From the NCBI GenBank assembly GCA_943736015.1, contig OX031065.1, forward strand, positions 26,860,427 to 26,924,426: 64,000 nucleotides of DNA, in the 5' to 3' direction. Positions 11,570 through 21,742 of this stretch are shown here, piece by piece (the first letter of the stretch is position 1; each line of letters starts with the position of its first letter). The stretch is from Tridacna crocea (Eukaryota; Mollusca; Bivalvia; Cardiida; Cardiidae). The notes beneath the pieces were generated by a model. That model searched no databases. It saw only the letters and a program-made list of their open reading frames with translations, and was not told where the DNA came from. The position numbers were made by a program, and so were the translations under genes.

Positions 11570-11773
11570 ATAAAACAAACCTTTGTTTATATGAATCTGA
11601 AGAAGAAGGCTTTTGAAAACATTTGGGAAAAAGGAGAAAATGCCGGTAACCAACATTATCAAGTTTGTCTAAAAAAGTTTTATATACTTTAATAAACAAA
11701 TCTCATTGCTCATAAGCCACGCTTTATGTGTCTGCTTAATACTGCTTCCAATATTGACTTGTTCATAGTTTAA
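11570..11773 (+). mobile_element. H229, right hairpin arm lost
   Basis: TAACCCTTTATAAAACAAACC starts it; after GGTAACC the right arm is replaced, but TGTGTCTGC and a diverged right end follow. Confidence 0.65.
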
Positions 11774-11900
11774 AAAAAATACTAGATAAAGAATGGAAAA
11801 TGTCCCAAGTAAGATGGCTAATATACATGTAAATCTTTCATCTTTATCAATTTTATGTAAATATGAAAATCAAAAGGTGGTCTTTTTTGATGGTTATTTG

Positions 11901-12121
11901 TTAACTCTTTACTAGATAAAAAGATTTTAGAGCAGTCCAAATTGACAGCTTTTGCAGGTAACAAAATAACTGACTCCAGAATTGAATTGATTTGGGAAGG
12001 GTAGAAAACAATTTTGAAAAAAGAGAAAATGCTGGTATTCCATTTTTTCCACATCCCACAACGTTTTTTTAAGTGTTCTCCTCCAAGGTCATTAAAAGTC
12101 TGATTTGCATGCTAAATGCTT
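11901..12121 (-). mobile_element. H229, diverged
   Basis: TTAACTCTTTACTAGATAAAAAG, CCAAATTGACAGC and GGGTAGAAAACAATTTTG are readable; the hairpin is decayed. Confidence 0.75.
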
Positions 12122-12173
12122 AGACAGTATCACAACCCATAGACCTTTCTACAGAAAACTTACTGGGAAACAT

Positions 12174-12531
12174 AATTGACCTTTCTGCCGATTTTGATTG
12201 ACAGGTCTACCAATGTCTTATCGGCCAATGAAAATGCAGCATTGGGCATCATGTAAACAAAAAAGTCTGACACAATTTGTTATAGACATGTGATAATTTG
12301 ATCGTGTCTATTTAATTATCAAAACAACCAACACTGTTCGAACTGATAAGAAAATTCGGGAAAAAATTGTAATTAACCTAGAGCAAAATATCAGCTAGAA
12401 TAGAACTGAAATAAACGCTCTTTCTCTTTGTATTTGATGCCATTTTCTGGTTAGCTTGTCAGGCTTGACAACCGATATACCACGTTACTAAGGGGGGGCC
12501 TGCCAAATTCGTGGTTACAGAAAGGTCAATT
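12174..12531. mobile_element. Candidate MITE with 14-bp terminal inverted repeat
   Basis: AATTGACCTTTCTG at the left is matched exactly, inverted, by CAGAAAGGTCAATT at the right, 358 bp apart. The body carries no H229 sequence and no ORF of note; a related ATAGACCTTTCTACAG lies just outside on the left. Only one copy is seen here, so mobility is inferred. Confidence 0.45.
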
Positions 12532-12728
12532 GACCATTGGTATACATTATATAAGCAAGCAATTTGTCCCTTTGTTTATATTAAGGCATAATTTGACCAT
12601 ATACCGGGTATATATTTTATTTTCACTATAGATATTGAATATTAGTGTTTTCAAAGTTGTCTGCGAAAGATTTGTTTCAGTTTATAAAGAAATAATGTGA
12701 TAAATTGATGTAGCCTCTTTGGCTGCCT

Positions 12729-12883
12729 TAACCCATTACCACACAATCCCCACTTTTGACGGCCCTGAGAAAGAAGCCTTTAAAAAACATTAGTTATCAG
12801 CTTTTTCTCCTTTTCCCACAATGTTTTCAAAAGGCTTCTTTTTCAGGGTGATCAAAAGTCGGGATTGTGTGGTAAAGGGTTAA
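12729..12883. mobile_element. H229 foldback with two left arms
   Basis: Both ends are left ends: TTAACCCATTACCACACAATCC on one side and GGATTGTGTGGTAAAGGGTTAA on the other, each followed by the CTGAGAAAGAAGCC flank. At 155 bp almost the whole element is one inverted repeat; the normal right part is missing. Confidence 0.85.
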
Positions 12884-12904
12884 TGCTTGATTCAAGGTTG
12901 TCCT

Positions 12905-12975
12905 TGTTCAGAATGTCTCCTTAAAGCAGACTGCACTTTTCGTGCTGTCTGATCATCGATCAACACAGGCTACGA
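12905..12975. mobile_element. Foldback family 2, one arm
   Basis: GCAGACTGCACTTTTCGTGC and GTCTGATCATCGATC. Confidence 0.5.
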
Positions 12976-13105
12976 AGGCAGCTATACATATAGTTGTGAC
13001 GGGGGCTTTGAGCCATTAGAAGATGCCAGAATTTTACTCTTATCCGAGTTCAATGTACAGGATGACGAAATTTCAATGAAAGTAACGTAACAGCAGAAGA
13101 CATTG

Positions 13106-13323
13106 TTAATCCTGCACCACACAGTCTTAACTACTCGAGAAAGGAGACCTTTAAAAACATTGTGGAAAAAGGAGAAAATGCTGGTAGCCAGCATATTCTC
13201 CTTTTCTCATAATGTTCTCTACCCTTTCAAAGAGATATCCAATCATTTGACTCACATTCAAGTATCCGCCTGCAGATGCTTCAAGTTTAGACAAGTCTCA
13301 AATTTCATCGTCTGGCAGCTTAA
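13106..13323 (+). mobile_element. H229 subfamily A/E, first of a three-copy chain
   Basis: Centre GGTAGCC; right part CGCCTGCAGATGC. Its closing TTAA (13320-13323) opens the next copy. Confidence 0.88.
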
Positions 13324-13548
13324 TCCAGTACTGAACGATGTTGACTTTTGATGACCCCGGGAAAGAAGCCTTCTGAAAACATTGTGGGAAAGGGAGAAAA
13401 TGCTGGTTACCAGCATTTTCTCCTTTTCTCACAAGGTTTTCTAGCCTATCAAAGAGAAATTGCACCATATGTGCTACATTGAAATTGTCGTCTGCAAGTG
13501 CTTTCAATTTCGACAAGGCTTAAAGTTTATTGCCTGGTAAAGAGTTAA
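13320..13548 (+). mobile_element. H229 subfamily E, second of a chain
   Basis: 229 bp. The left part has GACTTTTGATGACC, the right GAAATTGTCGTCTGC and CGACAAGGCTTAAAG. The hairpin centre is GGTTACC, the minus-type base in a plus copy. Confidence 0.9.
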
Positions 13549-13758
13549 CCCATTACCACACAATCCCTACTTTTTTTGACGACTCTGAGAAAGAAGCCTT
13601 TTCAAAACATTGTGGGAAAAGGAGGAAATGCTGGTAACCAAATGTTTTCTATAATCTTCTGTAAACAAATTACAATTTTTGTGTTACGTTTATTATGTCG
13701 TCTGCAAGTGCTTCCAATTTGGACAAACCTAAAATATTGTTGTTTTGTAATGAGTTAA
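13545..13758 (+). mobile_element. H229 subfamily A, third of a chain, right hairpin arm deleted
   Basis: After GCTGGTAACC the sequence jumps to AAATGTTTTCTATAATC, removing about 20 bases of the right arm. Ends are intact. Confidence 0.88.
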
Positions 13759-13941
13759 AAAGTTATGATTACATGCCTCAAGTGATAGTAGGATTTGTAT
13801 ATTGTTTGATAGAAAACATTCTGGAGAAAATGTCTGTTACCAGCGCTTTCTCCATTTCCTTTAATCTTTTAAAAGGCATGTATAGTATTACATTTTCTTC
13901 CTGAGAGCGGTAAAGCGTTGGGTCATTTGGTAAAGTGTTAA
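13755..13941 (-). mobile_element. H229, diverged
   Basis: A GATAGAAAACATTCTGG...GTTACCAGCGCTTTCTCC core and TTGGTAAAGTGTTAA end are seen. Confidence 0.55.
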
Positions 13942-14904
13942 ATTAGCCTGTGAAAGAGAAAGCGATCTGAAAGCTCAGAAAACTCCATAAAGATCAATTC
14001 TCATTAAGAAGGGCATCTCTGTGCCTGTCAGAAAATATGAAATAATTGAAATACTAGATCTTCATCCATCTACTGAATAGGGAGGAGGGGGGAAAAATTA
14101 TCTTTTAAGTTAACACATAGCAGGTAAACAAAGGTGGGATTAGAAGAAATTTGGGCTCTCCTTTTCGGGATTAAGAAAGTGGCCATTAGAATTGTGTAAT
14201 CTTGGTTAAGTGTGTAATTTATAAATGTTGATTTTAGTGAGAGATGTCTGTGGAGATTAATTGTGTGTAATTCAGTTTACATTATTTATATATAGACAGG
14301 CCAATTGAAACGGTGGTGGGTAGAACGAAATTAGGGGGAAAATTAAGAGTTTTTAGTCGGTGTGTAAACAGGCTTTTGTATGAAGAGTTGGAAAAATGAA
14401 AAGTGAATTTGATATTGTCATTACAGATTGTTACAGAATAGGAGTGACTGTTTTGGATTATACGATTTTCAGATTCTATACTTTTCATTTCTAGAAAAAT
14501 ATTGGATATCCAAATTGTCTTATGTTGTGGAATTTAAACCTAATGTTGGAATCTGTGATGAGAACAACTGAAAATTATGGTACATTTAATTGGATTAATT
14601 ATTTAGTTTTAGGGTATCATACCGTGTCAATGCTTCGTCTTGGTTTCGTAGAAGTGAACTTTAAAGTATGTGTTTCTACAGGTGGATATGAATTCTCCAT
14701 GACATTGTTTCCCCTTGTTTAAGTGAGGCTGACTTCCTGTTCCTGAACTGTTTTTAGGGTTTATTGAAGGATTTGCGTGGATTACCTGTAAACAGCTGGC
14801 GGGATTAAGGAAGTGCACAGATGATGCACGTGCCCCTTATACACACAGGTATTTACCTATGATTAGCACTTTCAGCGTTAAAGGGGAGTGGAAATTGAGG
14901 GTAT
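13942..14904. other. Unassigned intron, about 1 kb without H229
   Basis: A G-rich run (GGGAGGAGGGG near 14082) and a TAATTTAGTTT region; candidate regulatory stretch, no direct evidence. Confidence 0.5.
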
Positions 14905-14956
14905 AATAGATCAAGATCAGACTCCACAGAGGTGCTGTCTGATCTATAATCTATAC
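14905..14956. mobile_element. Foldback family 2 core
   Basis: ATAGATCAAGATCAGACTCC and GTGCTGTCTGATCTATAATC. Confidence 0.72.
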
Positions 14957-15046
14957 TATATCCCCTTATTCAATGAAGTATAAAAGATACAAATATTTCT
15001 GAGTTTTTGTGGATGATAATTTCAGCTCTCATAAAAGGTTATTATA

Positions 15047-15270
15047 TTAACCCTTTACCGCACAATCCCAACTTTTAATGAGCCTGAGGAAGAAGGCTTT
15101 TGAAAATATTGTGGGTAAAGGAGAAAATGCTGGTAACTAGCATTTTCTCCTTTTTCCACAATGTTTTCAAATGTCAAAAACAAATCTCGTCATTTAAAGT
15201 TATGTTTACTTTCCCTTCTACTGATACTTTCAAATTACCAAATAGAATTTTGTTGTGTTAGAAGGGGTTA
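15047..15270 (+). mobile_element. H229, near full length
   Basis: TTAACCCTTTACCGCACAATCCC opens it. The closing end (GTTAGAAGGGGTTA) and the CTGC motif have decayed. Confidence 0.85.
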
Positions 15271-15307
15271 CTACTGAAAGACTAGAAATACATTTTCTCT
15301 ACTTAAC

Positions 15308-15537
15308 TTAATTCTATACTACACAATCCCTACTTTTAACAACCCTGAGAAAGAAAGCCTTTGAGAACTTTGAGGGAAAACGAGAAAATGCTGGTAACCA
15401 GCATTTTCTCCTTTTCCCACAATGTTTTCTACCCGCTGGAACCAAATTGCAATTTTTGAGTTACATTTTTTTTGTTGTCTGCAAATGCTTCAATTTGGAT
15501 TAATAGTCCAAACTTTTTTTGTTTGGTAATGAGTTAA
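15308..15537 (+). mobile_element. H229 subfamily A/B, full length
   Basis: The right flank reads CTACCCGCTGGAACC, a B-type sequence, after an A-type left end, so it may be a recombinant. Confidence 0.88.
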
Positions 15538-15654
15538 CAGCAATGTAAAAGTTGTTTCTCCATGTGTTGAAATTGGTATCGCTGAAAGTGTCCTAAAAGT
15601 AAACTCTATACTAAATATGAGCCATGCTCTGTCAAAAGGGGGCTTAATACTTAT

Positions 15655-15730
15655 CGATGGGTAGTGCAACACTATCCTAAGTGCCTATACAAAGTATAGG
15701 CATTTAGGATAGTGTTGCACTCGCCCATCG
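15655..15730. repeat. Long hairpin, about 36-bp arms
   Basis: GTGCAACACTATCCTAAGTG on the left is inverted as TTTAGGATAGTGTTGCAC on the right around CTATACAAAGTATAG; three differences in all. Beyond it, CCCAGGTC (15735) and GACCTGGG (15777) form a second, wider stem. Confidence 0.85.
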
Positions 15731-15942
15731 ATATGTGGAAGTATCGACCCAGGTCAGCCTGTGCAATTTGGACTGCACAAGCAGACCTGGGCCTAAACTT
15801 TTCACTATTGGTAAATTTTCTTTTTATCTTTAGGACCAGTCAACCTAAGAATTAAGTCGATGTTACAGAAGGTAGCTACACATGTATTATGGATCCCTAA
15901 GTGTACAATGGCTTACGTGGTATCATACATAGCGGAAATGCA

Positions 15943-16118
15943 TTAACCCAATACCACACGGAAAAATTGCAGACCTATCCAAATTGAAAGGGTTTGCAGA
16001 CGACAATTTAAAAGTGGCTCAAATGGTGCAATTTTACTTCCATTGGGTAGAAAACTTTGTGGGAAAAGGTTTCTTTCTTAGGGGCTTCAAAAGAAGGGAT
16101 TGTGTGGTAATGGGTTAA
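15943..16118 (-). mobile_element. H229 subfamily E, right hairpin arm deleted
   Basis: GGTAGAAAACTTTGTGGGAAAAGG runs straight into TTTCTTTCTTAGGG; both TTAA ends are kept. Confidence 0.85.
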
Positions 16119-16164
16119 GCCTCCCTTTCACAGAGCACAGGTCATATAATATAATAGTACATCC

Positions 16165-16347
16165 TTGAAAGTGGGAGATGACTGGTAAAATTTGCTGAAC
16201 TGATGAGAATTATTTTTGGGAGGGTTAAGAAAGCATTGTGGAAATAGGACAAAAATGCAGGTTACCAGCGTTTTTTTTTCTTTTTCCCATACAACTTTCA
16301 GAAGGCCTCTTTCTCAGAGTTGTAAAACTTGGGATTGTGTAATTTAG
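16165..16347 (-). mobile_element. H229, diverged
   Basis: A GTTACCAGCG core with an expanded T-run and GGCCTCTTTCTCAGAGTTG at the right are visible. Confidence 0.65.
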
Positions 16348-16556
16348 TGCGATTTTATGATTGTTTGGTTATATTTATGACTAAGATTTTTTTTTTTTAG
16401 TAATTATTCCACTTTTTGACTAATTTTCATGTTAAGTTATTTCATCAAATTTCTCAGTTCCAGATTGATAGTTAAAAAATATTTGATTTCAAGATTAACA
16501 ATATTTGCACATATCCACACATTGTGTACCTGGAATTTTCATATCCAGTCATTATA

Positions 16557-16850
16557 TTAACACTTTACCAAGGCCGTCGGAAGCGGTCCGGCCGGTCCGG
16601 CCATGGCCGGACCAAATTTTCGGCCGAAAATGAAAAATGGCCATACCAATTTTCGAAAAAAAAAAAATGCGCAATATAAACCTAAAAAAATGCGCCAGAA
16701 TGCACCAGAGAGCGTCTTATTTTCAAAAATATTTACTCTCAATAAACCCCCCAAAATCAGAATTAGAAAAAAAAGCTAAAACTTCTGCAATTTCATGGTT
16801 CCTCTTAGATTCAGTGCCTGTGGTACTTTAGCAAAGTGAATAGTGTTTGG
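16557..16850. repeat. H229 left tip followed by a GC-rich palindromic insert
   Basis: TTAACACTTTACCA is cut short by CCGTCGGAAGC and two GGTCCGGCC repeats that include the 20-bp palindrome GGTCCGGCCATGGCCGGACC. An A-run and AT-rich sequence follow. The GC content is sharply unlike the surroundings. I do not recognise the insert. Confidence 0.5.
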
Positions 16851-16912
16851 TCAAAGTTCAGACTACAGTCTGATCTGAACCTATACTGTCCAATGTCCAC
16901 ACAAGTAAATGA
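16849..16912. mobile_element. Foldback family 2 core, short
   Basis: GTTCAGACTACAGTCTGATCTGAAC folds on itself. Confidence 0.6.
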
Positions 16913-16969
16913 ATCCAGTTTCATTACTGCAAGGGTCTAAAAGGGTACTTCAGTCTCGAAAAATAATGG

Positions 16970-17149
16970 TAATAGCCCTTCTCCACACAATTTTAAAATT
17001 TAACAACCTTGGGAGAGAATCCTTTTGAAAATATTGTGGGAAAAGGAGAAAATGCTGGTTACCAGCATTTTCTCCTTTTCCCACAATGTTTTTAAAAGGC
17101 CTCTTCTGCAGGCTTGTAAAAAACCAGGGATTGTTTGGTAAAGGGTTAA
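16970..17149. mobile_element. H229 foldback with two left arms, subfamilies A and B
   Basis: The left side resembles the A left end (CCACACAATTTTAAAATTTAAC); the right side is an inverted B left end (AACCAGGGATTGTTTGG). The hairpin is perfect over more than 25 bp. Confidence 0.8.
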
Positions 17150-17290
17150 CAAAAGACATATTAGATTTGTTTAGTTTGAAAGTATTTGCAGTGAAAGTGT
17201 AAATAACATGGTGAGGAAAGGAGAAAATGCAACAGCCGGTATTTCATGCTTCTTCCAGAATGTTTTTGAGAAGCTTTGTACCTAAGGGAT
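17146..17290 (-). mobile_element. H229, strongly diverged
   Basis: TTGTTTAGTTTGAAAGTATTTGC, GAGGAAAGGAGAAAATGC and AGAATGTTTTTGAGAAGC are left. Confidence 0.5.
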
Positions 17291-17880
17291 GCTACAAGAT
17301 GGATTTCTGTAGTCCAGAGCAAAGAAAAAGAAGCTTTTGTTTGTTGAAGTTTCTTTCTTTGTGACCAAGTTTTCAAAACCTGATAAATCACTGTGTAAAG
17401 CAGGGAGTTAAGGGCTTACAAGATGGTTTAATGAGAAAACATTGTGGTTACTAGAAAAGAAAAGTTCTCTCTGGAAAACTATTGTACTTGCTACAAATTT
17501 CCGTATCAGTCAAATTACCATATGCTTCAAGGCTAGAAATTTAGTGATGTAAGGGAGACAACTCTTCAAATAGTAATTTATGATCAGATGGAATTGGATC
17601 TCGTCTCGGAGAAACTATTTTACATACTTTCTTCAGATAATTTAGATTTTGTCTCAAGCCGCAAAAATCAATTATTTCTTACATATGGGAGCAGAGACTG
17701 TAGATTTTTCCAAAGCATGTTTCAATTAAAAATCTCGCAGAAATATAAGAAATGTCTGGGTCACTGGAAGATGTACCACTTGAGTTTGAAAGAACATCAG
17801 TCCATTGTATAGGATGTTTTATAGTGCTTTCTTTAATTATTTGACTTAGTTCTATGTAAATATATATTAATTCCCCTCCA
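17291..17880. other. Unassigned intron
   Basis: Nothing recognised apart from short A/T runs. Confidence 0.55.
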
Positions 17881-18015
17881 TTGCACAGCTTTTGAAATAC
17901 TATGGGAGAAGGAGCAATCTGCCTAAGGTACTTTTAATTTGGCTGTTTTTGAAGAAAACATTGAGGTATTGTGGTAGCCTTGGTGTCGTCTGCATTATCA
18001 TTGTCTGGGATAGAA

Positions 18016-18193
18016 AACATTTGCAGACAACAAACTAAGTTTAGCGTAGATTACTAGACCTGCCTAAGAAACGGCAGAAAACATTGTGGTAAAAGGAGAA
18101 AGTACTGATTACCAGCATTTTTTCCATTTCCAACATAGTTTTCCATTTCTATGGCTCCTTTTCTCAAGGTCATTAGATCTTGTGGAGTAAAGT
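18016..18193 (-). mobile_element. H229, diverged
   Basis: GCAGACAACAAACTAAG, a decayed hairpin with GATTACC centre and TCAAGGTCATTAG are seen. Confidence 0.65.
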
Positions 18194-18489
18194 ACAAAGC
18201 ACAGTCTTTATTACTTTTGTCAATGGTGTAGGTTGAAATCTGACTGTTCAGATAGTAAGTAGTTTCATCTTGGATAATACCTTGTCCAATATTTAATGGA
18301 ATATTTTGGATTTCAGATTTGTAATTTTGCTCTTGTTGTTTGTTCATAATAATCTTATCTGTCATCATCACTTAGGGCAATCACTCAAAAATTTCTTCTT
18401 TATTTTCAAAATGAAATGAGAAATTCAGCAGTATTATACATTATGATGTGGAAATTTTCAGTGTTTTCAAGCTCTTGGGCTTAACAGTT

Positions 18490-18660
18490 TATTCAGTAAC
18501 ATGTTGGGGCTTGAAATCAGGGGGTTGGTGATCTGAATCCCTTGGGCTCAGGGTAAATTTTTTCCTAGAAGTGAAGTTGGTCATTGAAATTTTATATTGC
18601 TTAAAGTAGCAACTTGGGTAAGTTGCATGGTCCTCCTAGGCCGACCAGTGTGAAAATCTT
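18490..18660 (+). mobile_element. Possible SINE remnant
   Basis: TGATCTGAATCCCTTGGGC resembles a B box; the rest is too decayed to assign. Confidence 0.3.
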
Positions 18661-18780
18661 TTCAATTACTTTTATGCTTTTCCAACAATGATTTTACTTC
18701 AGGATTCAGCGGACAAGATGAGTTTTATGGACCTATAATCATATGATGACTTCTTTGGTATAACAATACATGGAATAAGA

Positions 18781-19008
18781 TTAACCCATTACTACACAAT
18801 CCGGACTTTAACGACCCTGAGAAAGAAGCCTTTAGAAAACATTGTTGGAAAAGGAGAAAATGCTGGATACCAGCATTTTCTCCTTTTCCCACAATGTTTT
18901 CTACCCTTTTGGAAACAAATTACAATTTTTGAATTACATTTATTTTGTTGTCTGCGAGTGCTTTCAGTTTGGACCAGTCTAAAATTTTGTCGTTTGGGAA
19001 AGGGTTAA
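18781..19008 (+). mobile_element. H229 subfamily A/B, full length
   Basis: Right terminal repeat is GGGAAAGGG rather than GGTAAAG; right flank CCCTTTTGGAAAC is B-like. Confidence 0.9.
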
Positions 19009-19037
19009 ACTTTGATTTCCCGAGCATGGCTATTTAT

Positions 19038-19128
19038 TATTCAATCTTTACCACACAATCCCGACTTTTGACGACCCTGGGAAAGAAGCATATTGTAAAC
19101 ATTGTGGAAAAGGAGAAAATGCTGGTGA
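19038..19128 (+). mobile_element. H229 left half
   Basis: CTTTACCACACAATCCCG to GAAAATGCTGGTGAC, then unrelated sequence. Confidence 0.8.
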
Positions 19129-19160
19129 CAATTTGACCTAGCAAAGAAAATTTGTACCAT

Positions 19161-19345
19161 TTAACTCTTTACCATACAATCCAAACTTTTAACGACCCTG
19201 AGAAAGAGGCCTTTTGTAAACACTCTGAGAAAAGAGAAAATGGTGCTAACCAGCAATTTCAACTTTTCAGGCACACCTATATTGTTGTCTGCAAATGCTT
19301 TTAATTTGGACAAGTCTAAATTTTTGTTGTTTGGTAAAGAGTTAA
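19161..19345 (+). mobile_element. H229 subfamily A, hairpin partly deleted
   Basis: The right arm is lost and a shortened right part (GTTGTCTGCAAATGC, GACAAGTC) leads to TTGGTAAAGAGTTAA. Confidence 0.88.
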
Positions 19346-19421
19346 GCCACATGGAAATTGTCGTCTGGAAATGCTTTCGATTTGGACAAGGCTAAAATTC
19401 TGTCGTCTTGTAGAGAGTTAA
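19342..19421 (+). mobile_element. H229 right-end fragment, subfamily E
   Basis: GCCACATGGAAATTGTCGTC through GTAGAGAGTTAA, wedged between two other copies on shared TTAA sites. Confidence 0.8.
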
Positions 19422-19646
19422 CCCATTACCACTCAATCCCTACTTTTGACGCCCCTGAGAAAGAAGCCTTTTGAAAACACTGTGGGAAAAGGAGAAAATG
19501 CTGGTAACCAGCATTTTCTCCTTTTCCCACAGTGTTTTCTACCCTTTCCAGAACAAATTTCTATTTTTCAGTCACCTTTATTTTTTCGTCTGCAAATGCT
19601 TTCAATTTGGACCAGTCTAAAATTTTCTCGTGTGGTAATGAGTTAA
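19418..19646 (+). mobile_element. H229 subfamily A, full length (229 bp)
   Basis: The hairpin is perfect with the mirrored CACTGTGGG / CCCACAGTG variant. GACGCCCCTGAG marks a young group also seen at 25509 and 50250. Confidence 0.93.
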
Positions 19647-20132
19647 GGCCCTGCAACTATTTCACCCATGTAGCAGTATGATGCTGATATAAAAAGAACC
19701 GCTGCTGCTGTATTTGTTGCTGAAGAGATAGTCAGTAAGATGGGGACAAGGCCCTGGCACTCCATGTGGTGTGATTCATTGAATATCACACACAAAGCTG
19801 ATAACAATATTTTAATGCTCAAATATTGAAAGTTCACCTACAAAAGACCTGTATCTACATTCTGTAATTACAAGCATATAAGCCAGTATTGTATTAAGCT
19901 TTGATCAAATTGTTTTAAGTAAATATTTGCTCATTTGAATTATGAACTCTAGGCTTGAATAAGTGATTTCATGTAATTTTGACATATACATGAAATCCCC
20001 AGGGCTCCAGATAAGGCTTGGCTTTTTTGTCACATTCTAGATTCTTCATTGTTCAAATTAAACAATAACCAAAAACCAAGGGGAAAAAAAAAATTTGAAG
20101 GTGAATTGGCTGATAACAAAGTTGCAATTGTT
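19647..20132. other. Unassigned intron
   Basis: Nothing recognised. Confidence 0.55.
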
Positions 20133-20265
20133 TTAACCCTTCATTACACAATCCTGAGTTTTAACGACCCTGTGGGAGAAGCCTTTGGAAAACATTGTAG
20201 GAAAAGGAGGAAATGTTGTAAATCAGCATTTTCACCATTTCCTTCAATGTTTTCTACTTTATTAA
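20133..20265 (+). mobile_element. H229, split by the next copy
   Basis: Left part and a decayed hairpin reach TTTTCTACTTTA, then TTAA where the next copy starts. Sequence after that copy (TTTTAATTTTTGTCATAATTTAG, from 20488) may be its continuation. Confidence 0.75.
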
Positions 20266-20491
20266 CCCATTACCACACAATCCCTACGTTTGATGACACT
20301 TAGAAAGAAGCCTTTAGAAAACGTTGTGGGAGAACGAGAAAATGCTGGTAACCAGCATTTTCTCCTTTTCCCACAATGTTTTGTACCCTTTCAAAATCAA
20401 ATTTCATTTTTTGAGTCATATGTATGTTGTTGTCTGCAAATATTTTTTGATTTAGACCAATCCAAAATTTGTCTGTTTGCTAAAGAGTTAT
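20262..20491 (+). mobile_element. H229 subfamily A, full length
   Basis: Hairpin intact, with one-sided changes in the left arm (GGGAGAACG). End GCTAAAGAGTTA. Confidence 0.88.
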
Positions 20492-20529
20492 TTTAATTTT
20501 TGTCATAATTTAGCATTAGTTAGTCAACA

Positions 20530-20585
20530 GTAAACTGTTGTAGATCTAAGATCATGCTTAAGTCTTCTGTGCTGTCTGATCCTTT
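20530..20585. mobile_element. Foldback family 2 core, decayed
   Basis: TGTAGATCTAAGATCATGC and GTGCTGTCTGATCC, right before the H229 at 20587. Confidence 0.55.
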
Positions 20586-20586
20586 A

Positions 20587-20811
20587 TTAACTCTACCAAA
20601 TTACAAAATTTTAGACTGATGCAAATTGAAAGCACTTGCATAAAACAAAATAAACAAAACTCAAATGTTGAAATTTGTTTCTTGCAGGGTTGAAAATAAT
20701 GTTGGAAAAGGGGAAAATGCTGGTTACCAGCATTTTCTCCTTTTCCTACAATGTTTTCGAAAGGCTTTTATCTCAGGAATGTAAAAACCAGGGATTGTTT
20801 GGTAAAGAATC
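20587..20811 (-). mobile_element. H229 subfamily B
   Basis: AACCAGGGATTGTTTGGTAAAGAA marks the B end; hairpin strong, centre GGTTACC. Confidence 0.88.
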
Positions 20812-21742
20812 CAAATACCAAGGCTGGCTGTAAAACATGCACAAAGTTGATTGACAAAATTTTCAATCATGTCAGGCCTAGAGTCTGACATTTCACATTC
20901 AGGTGCTGCTCAATGCATAATGCACTTAATGATTCGTGGTCCTGACAAAATTTGGCAAGCCTCGGTCAGATAATTACCCCCTGCAAGCAATTCTTGTCTG
21001 AAAACATAGTGCCAAAAGGAATTTGTTTCTTTAGTGATGCAAAGTTACTTTAAGTTAGTACTAATATGTTTTTTGCAGTCTGATCTTGATCACTTTCCAC
21101 AAAAGGTCAGTGAGTCGTGCTTAGCAGCCTAAGGGTTTAATATCATTTGGATCAGGGTGGGCAAATGGAACATGCAATAACAATGTGACAAATGTGGGCA
21201 CATTATATTGTATTCATTCTGTACACAGAGTTAGTAATTCTCACCTTTTATCAGTCTCTAGTGAATCACTTGTACATGATGCATTGTGGGAAAAAAAGCA
21301 GAATATCACTGTCTATCATATTGCATAACATCTATGTATAAAGGAAATTAAAAAAAAGAGAGATTCTTTGTAACATTTTAGGAAAAGAAGGCTACAAATT
21401 ACAGAAATGATTTGGTAGAGGTTTTCCCTACTTCTGTTTAGAGCTATTTAGTTGCTTTAGGCCGGGGCTGCTGGATGCAGGATTTCTTCAGGGGGGTTCA
21501 ACTCGGTCAATCTTAGATACAAACACGGACCCAGAGCACAAATTAGTCGCCAATGAGTTGGAAGTCCATTAAAAAGAAATCTGGAAATTTAGGGGGGTTC
21601 ATCCAAGGCTGGCCCCCTGGATCCGCCAGTGTTGGGCATAAGTTGATGCTGTAAATCACATTGGAGATCAAGATCAGGCTGCTAGAACAGGACTTTCAGA
21701 TAAGGGAAAGAGCATTACTGTTCAATTGTTTGGTACACTGGT
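20812..21742. other. Unassigned intron
   Basis: Holds one family 2 half (GCAGTCTGATCTTGATC near 21078) and a GC-richer block at 21460-21640 (GGCCCCCTGGATCC) of unknown origin, perhaps a retroelement piece. Confidence 0.5.

Noticed and set aside
19446-19646. Many ORFs with the recurring peptide phrase GKGENAGNQHFLLFPQCF
   Set aside because: The phrase is the translation of the H229 hairpin. It appears in all frames and both strands at copies throughout the window, so these are not a protein family.
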